Positions 43,964 through 51,958 of a stretch of DNA of 64,000 nucleotides are shown piece by piece. A program made the translations under genes and the position numbers. The notes beneath the pieces were generated by a model that was not told the DNA's origin, did no database searches, and saw only the letters and a list, made by a program, of their open reading frames with translations. The DNA is taken from contig JAUYAK010000072.1 in assembly GCA_030693515.1 (NCBI GenBank), positions 25,398 through 89,397 of the forward strand. The letters run 5' to 3'. Every line of letters begins with the position of its first letter. Within the stretch, counting starts at the first letter, position 1. Source of the stretch: Opitutaceae bacterium. Its GTDB lineage: Bacteria; Verrucomicrobiota; Verrucomicrobiia; Opitutales; Opitutaceae.

Positions 43964-44949
43964 GCGCGACGCCGGCCGAGTGCATCGTCTTCGACGCGGC
44001 CGCGCTGCTGCCGGAGACGTGGGCCAAGTTTCCGGCCGCCGGACCAGTGCGGGCCTTTAACCCCGGGCTGCTGCGCGACGGCGACGGCTGGATCTTCGCC
44101 TACCGGGTCGTCGGCCCGGATGGGCGGCGGCGCATCGGCATTTGCCGGCTCGACGGGGCCTTTCGAGTGGTGCCCGGATCGCAGCAGCCCTTGACCGATC
44201 GCGTGCGGTTCAGGCGCGGGGCCGACTATCCCGCGGTGGCGACGACATGGTTTGCGGACCCGCGGCTCTACCGCCTCGGGGCGCGCGTCTTCGTTTACTG
44301 GAACTCAGGCTGGCACGAACCGTGGAACCACCAGTTCCTGCAGGAACTCGATCCGCGGTCGCTCGAGCCGCTCGGGCTGGCCCGCGAACTCCTCCTGCGT
44401 GGCGAACGCCAGAAGCTGGAAAAGAACTGGACGCTGTTCGCCGGCACTGACGGCCGCATCCTCGCCACCTACTCGATCACGCCGCACCGCGTGCTGGAAC
44501 TCACCCTGGAGGGCCACGGGGATATCACCTGCGTGGAGATAGCTCGGACCGACTGGACACCTGCCGCCTATCCGCGCTGCCATGGGGGCCTGCGCGGCGG
44601 CGCGCCGCCGGTGCTCGCGGAGGGGAAACTGTGGTCGTTTTGCCACTCGGTGCATGATGGCGACGACGGCTACCGCTATGCGGCGGCGGTCTTCGCCTGC
44701 GAGGCCACCGCGCCCTTTGCGCCGGCCTGGCAGCCCGCGGAGCCGCTCGCGCTGGGCAATCCGTTTGGCGCCGAACGCGCGCATGGCCGGCTGAATCCGG
44801 CGGTGGGCGAGGTAATTTACCCTTGTGGCGCCGCGCGAGACGGCACTCGCTGGGTGGTAAGCCATGGGATCAACGACGAGCATTGCGCGATTTCGTTCGT
44901 GGAGCACGCCACCGTGCTCGCGACACTGCGCCCGATCGCCGCGCGTTGA
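43960..44949 (+). CDS. GH130-like five-bladed propeller protein
   Basis: 329 residues. Blade-like repeats (FNPGLLRDGDGWIFAYRVVG, DPRLYRLGARVFVYWNS, GGAPPVLAEGKLWSFCHSVHD) and a C-terminal VSHGINDEHCAISFVEH resemble glycosidase-related proteins of the GH43/GH130 superfamily. Members often sit in polysaccharide clusters and can be phosphorylases, hydrolases or inactive. No catalytic residue assigned with confidence. Co-translated with the aminotransferase. Confidence 0.65.
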   Translation: MSATPAECIVFDAAALLPETWAKFPAAGPVRAFNPGLLRDGDGWIFAYRVVGPDGRRRIGICRLDGAFRVVPGSQQPLTDRVRFRRGADYPAVATTWFADPRLYRLGARVFVYWNSGWHEPWNHQFLQELDPRSLEPLGLARELLLRGERQKLEKNWTLFAGTDGRILATYSITPHRVLELTLEGHGDITCVEIARTDWTPAAYPRCHGGLRGGAPPVLAEGKLWSFCHSVHDGDDGYRYAAAVFACEATAPFAPAWQPAEPLALGNPFGAERAHGRLNPAVGEVIYPCGAARDGTRWVVSHGINDEHCAISFVEHATVLATLRPIAAR

Positions 44950-44991
44950 AGGGGCGCGGCAGCAACCCACGCCCGCTTCGTTGCACCGGAC

Positions 44992-45834
44992 ATGAGCGCA
45001 CTCGTGCGAGGCTTGATCGTCGATCCGGTGCGGATGGTCGCCGGCCTGTGGTCGCGGCGTGATCTGATCGCGCAGTTTACGCAGCGCAGCATCGAACTGC
45101 GCCACCGCGGGAGCCGGCTGGGGGCGGTTTGGGCGCTCATCAACCCGCTCTCGATGCTCGCGCTCTACTACGTGCTCTTTGGCGTCATCTACGGCACGAA
45201 ATTCGGGGTGGTGCCGGGCGAGACGGGCTTCGATGTGCTGCTGGCGATGTTTCTCGGCCTGAGCCTGTTTCACGCCTTCTCCGAAACGATCTCGTGGGCG
45301 CCCAACGTGATCGCGAGCAACCCGAATTTCGTGAAGAAGGTGGTGTTTCCCCTCGAAGTCCTCCCCGTCGCGCAGATCGGCGCGGCGGCCTTCCACCTGG
45401 GGGTGGGCATGGTGCTGGTCTTGATCGGCTGCTGCTTCGCGACGGCGGGAATCTCATGGTCGGCCTTGTGGCTGCCGGTGCTGATTCTGCCGCTGCTCAT
45501 GCTGGCGCTGGGCTGCGCGTGGTTCCTGGCGGCGGTGGGGGTGTTCCTGCGCGACATCGGGCAACTCAGCGGCTTTGTGACGACCGTGCTGCAGTTCGCG
45601 AGCGCCGTGATGTTTCCCGTGGAGATGATCGCGCGGCGGTCGCCGGAGTTGTGGACCGTGCTGCGGTTCAACCCGCTGCTGCAAATCGCCGACCTCGCCC
45701 GGCGCACCGTCCTATGGCACCAGCCGATGGCCTTCGACAAGCTGCTCTACGTATATGTCTGCGCGGCCATCGTGCTGGCCGTGGGCGCGGTGTTTTTTTC
45801 GCTACTGCGGAAATCCTTCGCCGAAGTCATTTGA
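44992..45834 (+). CDS. wzm: ABC-2 type polysaccharide exporter permease
   Basis: 280 residues, six hydrophobic helices. The N-terminal WSRRDLIAQFTQRSIELRHRGSRLGAVWALINPL is typical of Wzm/TagG/KpsM permeases. Exports an undecaprenyl-linked glycan with the ATPase encoded convergently, whose stop overlaps this gene's 3' end by 8 bp. Confidence 0.88.
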   Translation: MSALVRGLIVDPVRMVAGLWSRRDLIAQFTQRSIELRHRGSRLGAVWALINPLSMLALYYVLFGVIYGTKFGVVPGETGFDVLLAMFLGLSLFHAFSETISWAPNVIASNPNFVKKVVFPLEVLPVAQIGAAAFHLGVGMVLVLIGCCFATAGISWSALWLPVLILPLLMLALGCAWFLAAVGVFLRDIGQLSGFVTTVLQFASAVMFPVEMIARRSPELWTVLRFNPLLQIADLARRTVLWHQPMAFDKLLYVYVCAAIVLAVGAVFFSLLRKSFAEVI

Positions 45835-47140
45835 CCGCGCGCGGTCGCGCGACCCGGATTTCGTAAGGCAGCCGGGCCAGTCCGTGGATGATCTCCTGGT
45901 CGGGTGGATTCGAAACCTCGATGACGGCGGCGTTGAGCACGCGGTCCCACGTATTATCGACATCGGTGCCAGCGCCGCAGCCGAGATCGAGCGTGTATTG
46001 GCCCGCCTGGAGCTCCAGTTGGAAACGGATCGTCACGAGGCAGGACTCGCCGGCCGACAGATCGTGGATGAGTTTTTTTGTCACGCGCAGGCCCGTGGCG
46101 AAGACCACTTGACCATGCCGGTTGCGCACCTCGCATCCTGCGCTGATCGCCCGGGCTGGGCGCGTCGCCTCGATGAGCAGGGAGACGACCGCCCAATCAC
46201 CACTGCGAAACGATCCTCCGCTCCCCCCATCGGCATGCTGGAGCCAGGCGCGCGCGACGCGCACGCCTCCATCACCCAGCCGCTCCTTGTCACTGAGTTC
46301 GAGTGCCTGCACCGCGGGCAGGTCCGTTTCCGCGGCTGCTTTAAGATCGTCCGTGGGCGTCAGGGTATTGCCCGAGATGGCCGCCATCGCCGCGACATAC
46401 TCCCGCACGCAGGCCCCCGCATCGCCGAGGAAGCGCACGCGGCCCTGGTCGAGCCACAAGGCCCGCTGGCACATGTTGAGGACAAACGAGAGATCGTGCG
46501 TCACCACCAGCAAGGTGACCCCCGCCGCGACGAGTTCCTGCAAGCGCCGGCTGCATTTCTGTTGAAACAGGATGTCGCCGACCCCGAGGGCCTCGTCGAT
46601 GATGAGGACGTCGGGCTCGACCGCGATGGCGACGGCAAAGGCGACCCGCATCATCATGCCGGTCGAATAGGTCTTTACCGGCAGCTCGATGTAGGAACCG
46701 ATGTCAGCGAAACGGACGACCTCGTCGTATTTGGCCTCCATCTCGGCACGACTGAGGCCTAGGATAGCTCCGGCCAGGAAGATGTTCTCCCGGCCGCTGA
46801 ACTCGGGGTTAAAACCTGAACCCAATTCGAGCAGCGCGGTGACTCGGCCACGGACTGTGGCATCACCCGACGAAGGCCGAAGCGTGCCCGCGAGAATCTG
46901 GAGGAGCGTGCTCTTGCCGGCCCCATTGCGTCCAATCACGCCAAATGACGCCCCTCGCGCAACGGCGAAGCTGACGTCAAGCAGCGCGACGGAAGGTTGA
47001 TCGGCGGATGGCGCGAGGTTTTTATTAAGGCCGAGCCCCGTCAACAGCCAAGAGGCGAGCGAGCCGTCGGGTTGATAGCGCTTGGTCAACTCCCGCACTT
47101 CAATCGCGAGCGAATCGGAACTGGAAACAGATACAGACAT
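45827..47140 (-). CDS. wzt: ABC-2 exporter ATPase with Wzt C-terminal carbohydrate-binding domain
   Basis: 437 residues from ATG 47140 (MSVSVSSSDS). Walker A GRNGAGKST, signature TYSTGMMMRVAFAVA, Walker B VLIIDEALGVGD as in KpsT/Wzt/TagH. A C-terminal domain (about 280-437; GDWAVVSLLIEATRPARAISAGCEVRNRHGQVVF) matches the Wzt C-terminal beta-sandwich that recognises the glycan end. Encoded on the opposite strand to its presumed permease. Confidence 0.88.
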   Translation of the reverse strand: MSVSVSSSDSLAIEVRELTKRYQPDGSLASWLLTGLGLNKNLAPSADQPSVALLDVSFAVARGASFGVIGRNGAGKSTLLQILAGTLRPSSGDATVRGRVTALLELGSGFNPEFSGRENIFLAGAILGLSRAEMEAKYDEVVRFADIGSYIELPVKTYSTGMMMRVAFAVAIAVEPDVLIIDEALGVGDILFQQKCSRRLQELVAAGVTLLVVTHDLSFVLNMCQRALWLDQGRVRFLGDAGACVREYVAAMAAISGNTLTPTDDLKAAAETDLPAVQALELSDKERLGDGGVRVARAWLQHADGGSGGSFRSGDWAVVSLLIEATRPARAISAGCEVRNRHGQVVFATGLRVTKKLIHDLSAGESCLVTIRFQLELQAGQYTLDLGCGAGTDVDNTWDRVLNAAVIEVSNPPDQEIIHGLARLPYEIRVARPRAVK

Positions 47141-47164
47141 TGGGCCGTGGCGCGCCCAGAAAGG

Positions 47165-47185
47165 TTGCCACTCACAAAGTGGCAA
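47165..47185. other. Perfect 8-bp hairpin upstream of wzt-type gene
   Basis: TTGCCACT-CACAA-AGTGGCAA forms a perfect stem-loop between the tpsA terminator and the wzt start (25 bp upstream of it on the minus strand). It could be an attenuating structure, part of the leader, or an operator. Confidence 0.5.
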
Positions 47186-47187
47186 AG

Positions 47188-47218
47188 AAAAAAAGGGCGA
47201 CCGGTCACCCGGTCGCCC
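47188..47218 (-). terminator. Intrinsic terminator of the tpsA exoprotein gene
   Basis: On the minus strand the 10-bp perfect stem GGGCGACCGG / CCGGTCGCCC with a 4-nt loop is followed by seven T. It lies about 29 bp downstream of the tpsA stop and is the clearest intrinsic terminator in the window. Confidence 0.88.
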
Positions 47219-47246
47219 TTTGCGGCGTAATTTCAGTCAACAACTA

Positions 47247-50200
47247 TCAAGGCTGAGGCGGCAGATACGAGCCGGTGCCGAGGTTCACAGGCGCCTGACC
47301 ACCCAAGTCGCCTGGGATGCTCAATGCGCTAAGGTCCTTGGTGCCCGGAGCGTTTACCGTAAGCACACCCACCGACTGGATGAGCTTCGGCAGGGTGATG
47401 TTGCCGCCGGCGGAAATGATGGCGGTATTGCCAAAGGAGACGACACCGGAACCGGTCGGATTGATGGTCACGGAGCCCGTCGAGGACGCGAGCTGCGCGG
47501 CACCAATCGCCGTGGAACCGCGGATGATGCTCATGTCGTTCACTTGGTTAATCGCGATTTGGTTGCCCGTGAAGCGGACAGAACCGAAACGATTGCCGGA
47601 CTGGCCGAGCTGGATGTTGCCATTGCCCGTCGTGAAGACCGCGGCACCGGCGATGTTGAGGTCACCGGCGTTGGCAATGCTGCCGATCGCGGAGGTGGCC
47701 GTGAGGTTGCCAGCGACGGAGGTCACACCGGCCGCACCGAGGACGAGCTGGGCATTGCCGAGCGGCGCAAGGGTGACGTTCTGGGCGTTGAACACGATGC
47801 CGCTGTTGGAGGCAAAGTCGGTCGTCGGGTCATCAAGGACGATGTTGCCGCTGGCCGCCGTGAGGGTAATGACACCCGAGCCAGGGCTGGCGATGCTGCC
47901 GCCGGGGATAACGCCACCGAGGCCCGTGTCGATGATGTCGCCGGTGAGCGAGGTCAGCGTGACGGTGCCGTTGCCAGCGCCCGCCATCGTGATCTTGCGG
48001 AGGTTCAGCGTGCCATTTTCGCTGACCGCAATGTTGTTGTTGGTGCTCGTGACGTTAAGCGAGACCGGGCCGAAGTTATTGGTGCTGTTCGTGAGCGTGA
48101 TGTTGCGACCCGCCGTGAAGCTGGCGGTGCCGAAGATCCTCAGACCGTTGGTCTGCGTGATGTTGTTCGTCACGTTCACGATGAGCGAGTTGGCGTTCAC
48201 CGAGTTCAAGGTGATGTTGTTGTTCGACATCACCGCAACAGCGCCCGTGGGGGCCGAAGCGATGAGTGTCGCAACATTGGCCGTCGTGCTAAACGTGGTC
48301 TGGGTCGTGTTACCAAGCAGGATGCTGCCGTTCGGCGCGGAGACATTGAGCGTCGCGCGCGAATTGTAGTTCGAATTCGCATTCGTGTCCTCAATGATGC
48401 TGCCGAAGCGGCTGGTCAGCGTGATATTGCTGTTGCTGGCGACGTTGCCGAGGCGGATGGTGCCGTCTTCGGTGTAGCTAATCGTCGCTGTGCCGTTGGA
48501 GGTGCCACCGCTGGTGAAGAACTCAACGCGGCCCGCGTTGTTGCCATTGTTAGCGATCACAATGTTACCGTTGTTGGTAATGGCGCGGAAGGTGCCGAAA
48601 GAGGAGACTGACGTGCCAGCGGCCTGCGTGATCGTGCCGGAATTACCGCCGCCACCGTTGGTCGCCGTCGCGTTGAGCGAGGCAACGGAGAGGTTGCCCA
48701 GCACAACATTCCAAGGAGCATCGACCGCGAAAGCAGTCGCACCCGCCTGAACATTTAGGTTACCACCCGTGCTGCCGGAAATGGTGATGTTGTTGTGATC
48801 ATTGACGACGATGTCGCCCGTAGTGCCAGCTTGGTTAATAATCACCGCACCGACGAAGTCATTGCCCTGGTTGAGGCTGACATTGCCCATTGAGGCAATG
48901 GTGGTCGTGCCATTGACGAGAAACCGGCCGGATGCGTTCTGAATGATGGAAGAGGCACCCGTATTCGCTGCTGTTAGCGAGAGATTGCCACCGACCGTGG
49001 TCAGTGTGCTGGCCGCGTTGGAAATGAGGTCCGACGAGTTGACCGTAAGGTTGCCAGCGATACTGCCGCCGCCGAAGATCACATCGCCACCATTGGTGGT
49101 GTTGATCGCAACATCACCGGAGGTGACGTTGGTGGTCGCACCGAGCGTAACGCTGCCGCCGCCACCGTTGCCAACTGTCACTGCACCACCGGAAACAAGG
49201 AAGTTGACCGTGCCGATAGCATTCGTGCCATTGGTAATCACGCTCGATTGACCGGCGGCAGAGGTGAAGGTCGCCGCACCAGAGATGGTCAGATCACCGG
49301 TGTTGATGATGCCACCCTGCGTGCTCGTCGCGGTGAGGGAGGATGCGGTGATGTTGCTGAGATTCAAGGTCGTGCGCTCGGAGACGGTCACCGCACCGGC
49401 GCCCGCGTTGATTTTCACCTGACCCAGCAGCACGCTGGGCGCGAGCACACCATTGGCCGTGGCGGCATCGAGCGTGACAGCCCCGCCACCCGTCGTGAGG
49501 TTAAGACCGCCAAAGATATTGAACACGGTGTAATCACCGTCGGTGATGGTGCCCGTGCCCGCAACGATCGCGTTAAGGGTGCCGCCGACGGTGAGGTTCT
49601 GCGCCGCCGTGCCGGTGCCGACACCGAGGACGACGCTATTGTTAAGCGCATCATTGAGGATGCTCAGGTTACCGGTCACATTGGAGGTGCCGATTTGCAG
49701 CGTGTTGGCGGCCGCGGTGTTGTTGATCGTCGCCGTGCCAGCCGTGATCTGCAGGATGGAGTTGTTGGCATACTGGTTGGCGTTCGTCAGATTGGCGGTG
49801 CCGGAGGTCGTGACATTTACCGTCGAGGTCTGGCTCGAGGTGTTGGTTGTGACGATCTTGGTGCCGACATTTTGGTTAATAGAGCCACCCGCCGTGCGGA
49901 GGCCGATGCCACCGGTGCCGGAGTTGGTAACGTTGCCGAGGGTGATGTTACCCGAGGTCGCATTCAGGGTGATGGTGCCGTTGCCAGAAGCGCTCGTGAT
50001 ATCCGCGTTCTGAACGATACTGCCGCCGTTGAGCGTGATCACGCCGTTATTGCTGGTAGCAGCGGTAACGGAAACCGTGTTGCCAATCGTCAGGACACCA
50101 TTGGTTGTCACCGTGAGGTTGGAACGAACGCCCGCTGTAAGGGCCGCGCCGACCACCGTGCCATTGCCCAGCGTAAGATTGCCGACACCGTTGTAGGTGA

Positions 50201-51332
50201 CGCTTGAATTCGAGGCGGCGAGGAGAAGGGCCCCGGCGACAGTCGAGCTGTTGCCGATGTTGATCGCGCTGTTGCCAGTCGCAGTCTGCGAGAAGCTCGC
50301 GTTGCCGCCAATCGTCAGCGTGCCGTTGTTCGCAATCGCCGTGCTGCCAGACGTGCCACCCGCGATGACGGTGAGGTCGCCACCGATGTTGGATGCCGCC
50401 AGGGTGAGGATGTTCGCATCCGTGATAGAGACGTTGCCGGTCAAGCCCGTGGTATTGGCGCCGACCGTGTTGAAATTGTTCGTGGCAACCGTGAGGCTCG
50501 TCGCGCCCGTGCCGGAATTCAACTGTGTGTGACCATTGGCCACCAACAGGGCACCCGCACCTTGGCCGATGGCCAGGTTGTTCGTGGTGACGGTAAGGTT
50601 CCCGCCGACCGTCGTGCTGTGGGCCGTAGTGAGGGCAAGTGCGCCACCCGTGTTAGCCACAATCAAATCACCCGAAACGGTAAGATTGTTCGGGACGACG
50701 AGGCCAGCGTGGGCGTTAAGATTACCGATCACGCTCGCAGCAGCCGCACCCGCGCCTGACCCGAGGTAGATGTTGCCTTGAGACGCACCCGTGCCAGCAA
50801 TGTTGCCGGTCGCGGTGAAGTTGAAATTGTCTTCGTTGAGCGTCGAAAGCACCAAGCCGCCCGCCGTGCTGATCTGCGCGCCTTGGCCAACGACGATGTT
50901 GCCATTGGCGAGCACGACGACACGTCCATTGGAAATGAGCGTGCCGTTGATTACAGCGGCCGAGGCAAGGTTGCCGTCGAACGCGGCATTGGTTGTGTTG
51001 GTGCCGGCGGTCACGCGATTCAGAATCGCACCACCCGAGGGGAGCACAAAATTGAAGGTCTCACCCGCAGCGACGACGAAGTTAGTGATGGTCGTGGTAT
51101 CACCCAAGGTGGTGCTACCCCAAGTAATGACAGAGCGGTCGGCCGCGCTCACGGTGCCGATGGAGCCGGAGCCATTCCAAGTCGCGCTACCGCTGGAGAC
51201 GGTAAACGGCGCGGTGGTTCCCTGCGGAACGGCCGCCAAGAGGGGAGCGGGCAAAATTGCGATGGGCCCAACAGCCAGCATCGCAATGAAGAGCTTGCGG
51301 AGAGACAACCTAACGGGAGGTGTATTTTTCAT
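47247..51332 (-). CDS. TpsA exoprotein: filamentous-hemagglutinin-like beta-helix protein
   Basis: 1361 residues from ATG 51332. Long signal (LRKLFIAMLAVGPIAILPAPLLAA), then a TPS secretion domain (about 50-170) with WNGSGS, NFVLPSGGAILNRV, INGTLISNGRVVVLANGNIVVGQGAQI and GGLVLSTLN, the FHA pattern. The rest is a run of short repeats 'G-N-hydrophobic-T/S-hydrophobic' consistent with a right-handed beta-helix, very rich in Asn, Gly and Thr, with about 60 N-X-S/T sequons by eye. It ends GTGSYLPPQP without a cell-wall or autotransporter anchor. Codon use looks less GC-rich than in neighbours. It is secreted by TpsB (54657-56393). Confidence 0.85.
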   Translation of the reverse strand: MKNTPPVRLSLRKLFIAMLAVGPIAILPAPLLAAVPQGTTAPFTVSSGSATWNGSGSIGTVSAADRSVITWGSTTLGDTTTITNFVVAAGETFNFVLPSGGAILNRVTAGTNTTNAAFDGNLASAAVINGTLISNGRVVVLANGNIVVGQGAQISTAGGLVLSTLNEDNFNFTATGNIAGTGASQGNIYLGSGAGAAAASVIGNLNAHAGLVVPNNLTVSGDLIVANTGGALALTTAHSTTVGGNLTVTTNNLAIGQGAGALLVANGHTQLNSGTGATSLTVATNNFNTVGANTTGLTGNVSITDANILTLAASNIGGDLTVIAGGTSGSTAIANNGTLTIGGNASFSQTATGNSAINIGNSSTVAGALLLAASNSSVTYNGVGNLTLGNGTVVGAALTAGVRSNLTVTTNGVLTIGNTVSVTAATSNNGVITLNGGSIVQNADITSASGNGTITLNATSGNITLGNVTNSGTGGIGLRTAGGSINQNVGTKIVTTNTSSQTSTVNVTTSGTANLTNANQYANNSILQITAGTATINNTAAANTLQIGTSNVTGNLSILNDALNNSVVLGVGTGTAAQNLTVGGTLNAIVAGTGTITDGDYTVFNIFGGLNLTTGGGAVTLDAATANGVLAPSVLLGQVKINAGAGAVTVSERTTLNLSNITASSLTATSTQGGIINTGDLTISGAATFTSAAGQSSVITNGTNAIGTVNFLVSGGAVTVGNGGGGSVTLGATTNVTSGDVAINTTNGGDVIFGGGSIAGNLTVNSSDLISNAASTLTTVGGNLSLTAANTGASSIIQNASGRFLVNGTTTIASMGNVSLNQGNDFVGAVIINQAGTTGDIVVNDHNNITISGSTGGNLNVQAGATAFAVDAPWNVVLGNLSVASLNATATNGGGGNSGTITQAAGTSVSSFGTFRAITNNGNIVIANNGNNAGRVEFFTSGGTSNGTATISYTEDGTIRLGNVASNSNITLTSRFGSIIEDTNANSNYNSRATLNVSAPNGSILLGNTTQTTFSTTANVATLIASAPTGAVAVMSNNNITLNSVNANSLIVNVTNNITQTNGLRIFGTASFTAGRNITLTNSTNNFGPVSLNVTSTNNNIAVSENGTLNLRKITMAGAGNGTVTLTSLTGDIIDTGLGGVIPGGSIASPGSGVITLTAASGNIVLDDPTTDFASNSGIVFNAQNVTLAPLGNAQLVLGAAGVTSVAGNLTATSAIGSIANAGDLNIAGAAVFTTGNGNIQLGQSGNRFGSVRFTGNQIAINQVNDMSIIRGSTAIGAAQLASSTGSVTINPTGSGVVSFGNTAIISAGGNITLPKLIQSVGVLTVNAPGTKDLSALSIPGDLGGQAPVNLGTGSYLPPQP

Positions 51333-51358
51333 TTGTGATATCTCTAAACAGTTTGTGA
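51332..51358 (-). promoter_or_regulatory. Direct repeat of TTTGTGA before tpsA
   Basis: TTTGTGA occurs at 51332-51338 and 51352-51358, exactly 20 bp (two helical turns) apart, overlapping the tpsA start region. The TGTGA core resembles a CRP/FNR half-site, but both copies point the same way, so this is only a candidate regulator-binding site. Confidence 0.3.
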
Positions 51359-51522
51359 CTAGATTACGCCTAACTTGAGCAGCAGAACGGGGAGCAATCG
51401 GGGCTGGCAAGCAGATTCTTTAGGCCTAGTTTCGCTGCCTTGCGGTTCAGTTTCGTCATTCCCGGCAAAAAAGGAGCCCATCTTGGTTAGGCCAATCGCC
51501 CTTGAGTTCCATGCACTTGGTC

Positions 51523-51608
51523 AGGTGGGCGGGCACATCCCCGGGGCCCGCATGCGGTCACTTTGCGGCGCATCAAACATGCAGGCACGGGGACGTGCCC
51601 GCCCACCT
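51523..51608. repeat. Inverted repeat pair in the tpsA-STT3-like intergenic region
   Basis: AGGTGGGCGGGCACATCCCC (51523-51542) and GGGGACGTGCCCGCCCACCT (51589-51608) match at 19 of 20 as an inverted pair around 46 bp. A further hairpin GGCCGGCTC/GAGCCGGCC is at 51747-51765. These lie in the 626-bp gap between the divergent tpsA and the STT3-like gene (51333-51958), where I see no gene; promoters for both directions should be there. Confidence 0.75.
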
Positions 51609-51958
51609 CGGTCGCTTCGCCATGCCCACCATTCTTGGGCCGTTGGCATTACAGCCCAAGGCCAGCCAGCCCCGGGGATTCGGCAGCCCAAGCATACCGC
51701 ACCATTAATACCAACGTCCCGTGACAAGCAGACTATTCCGCGGCGGGGCCGGCTCCGAGCCGGCCGGGGTGATAGGGCGCTACACCAGTTGGCACCCAGG
51801 CCGCTGGCGGCCCCACCGACAATCGCCAGCCGTCCAAACTTCAAGGGGCGTAGATATAATATCTATGGAGCCACGTTTCGACTCCCGTCTTGGAATTGCA
51901 CCATCGGGCTACTTTTCACTCGGCAACGGCCCCCTGCTCTGTTCATGACTTCCGGGCT

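Noticed and set aside
47247..51332. Possible CRISPR-like or tandem DNA repeats
   Set aside because: Repeats are protein-level beta-helix periodicity without fixed spacer length or identical DNA units.
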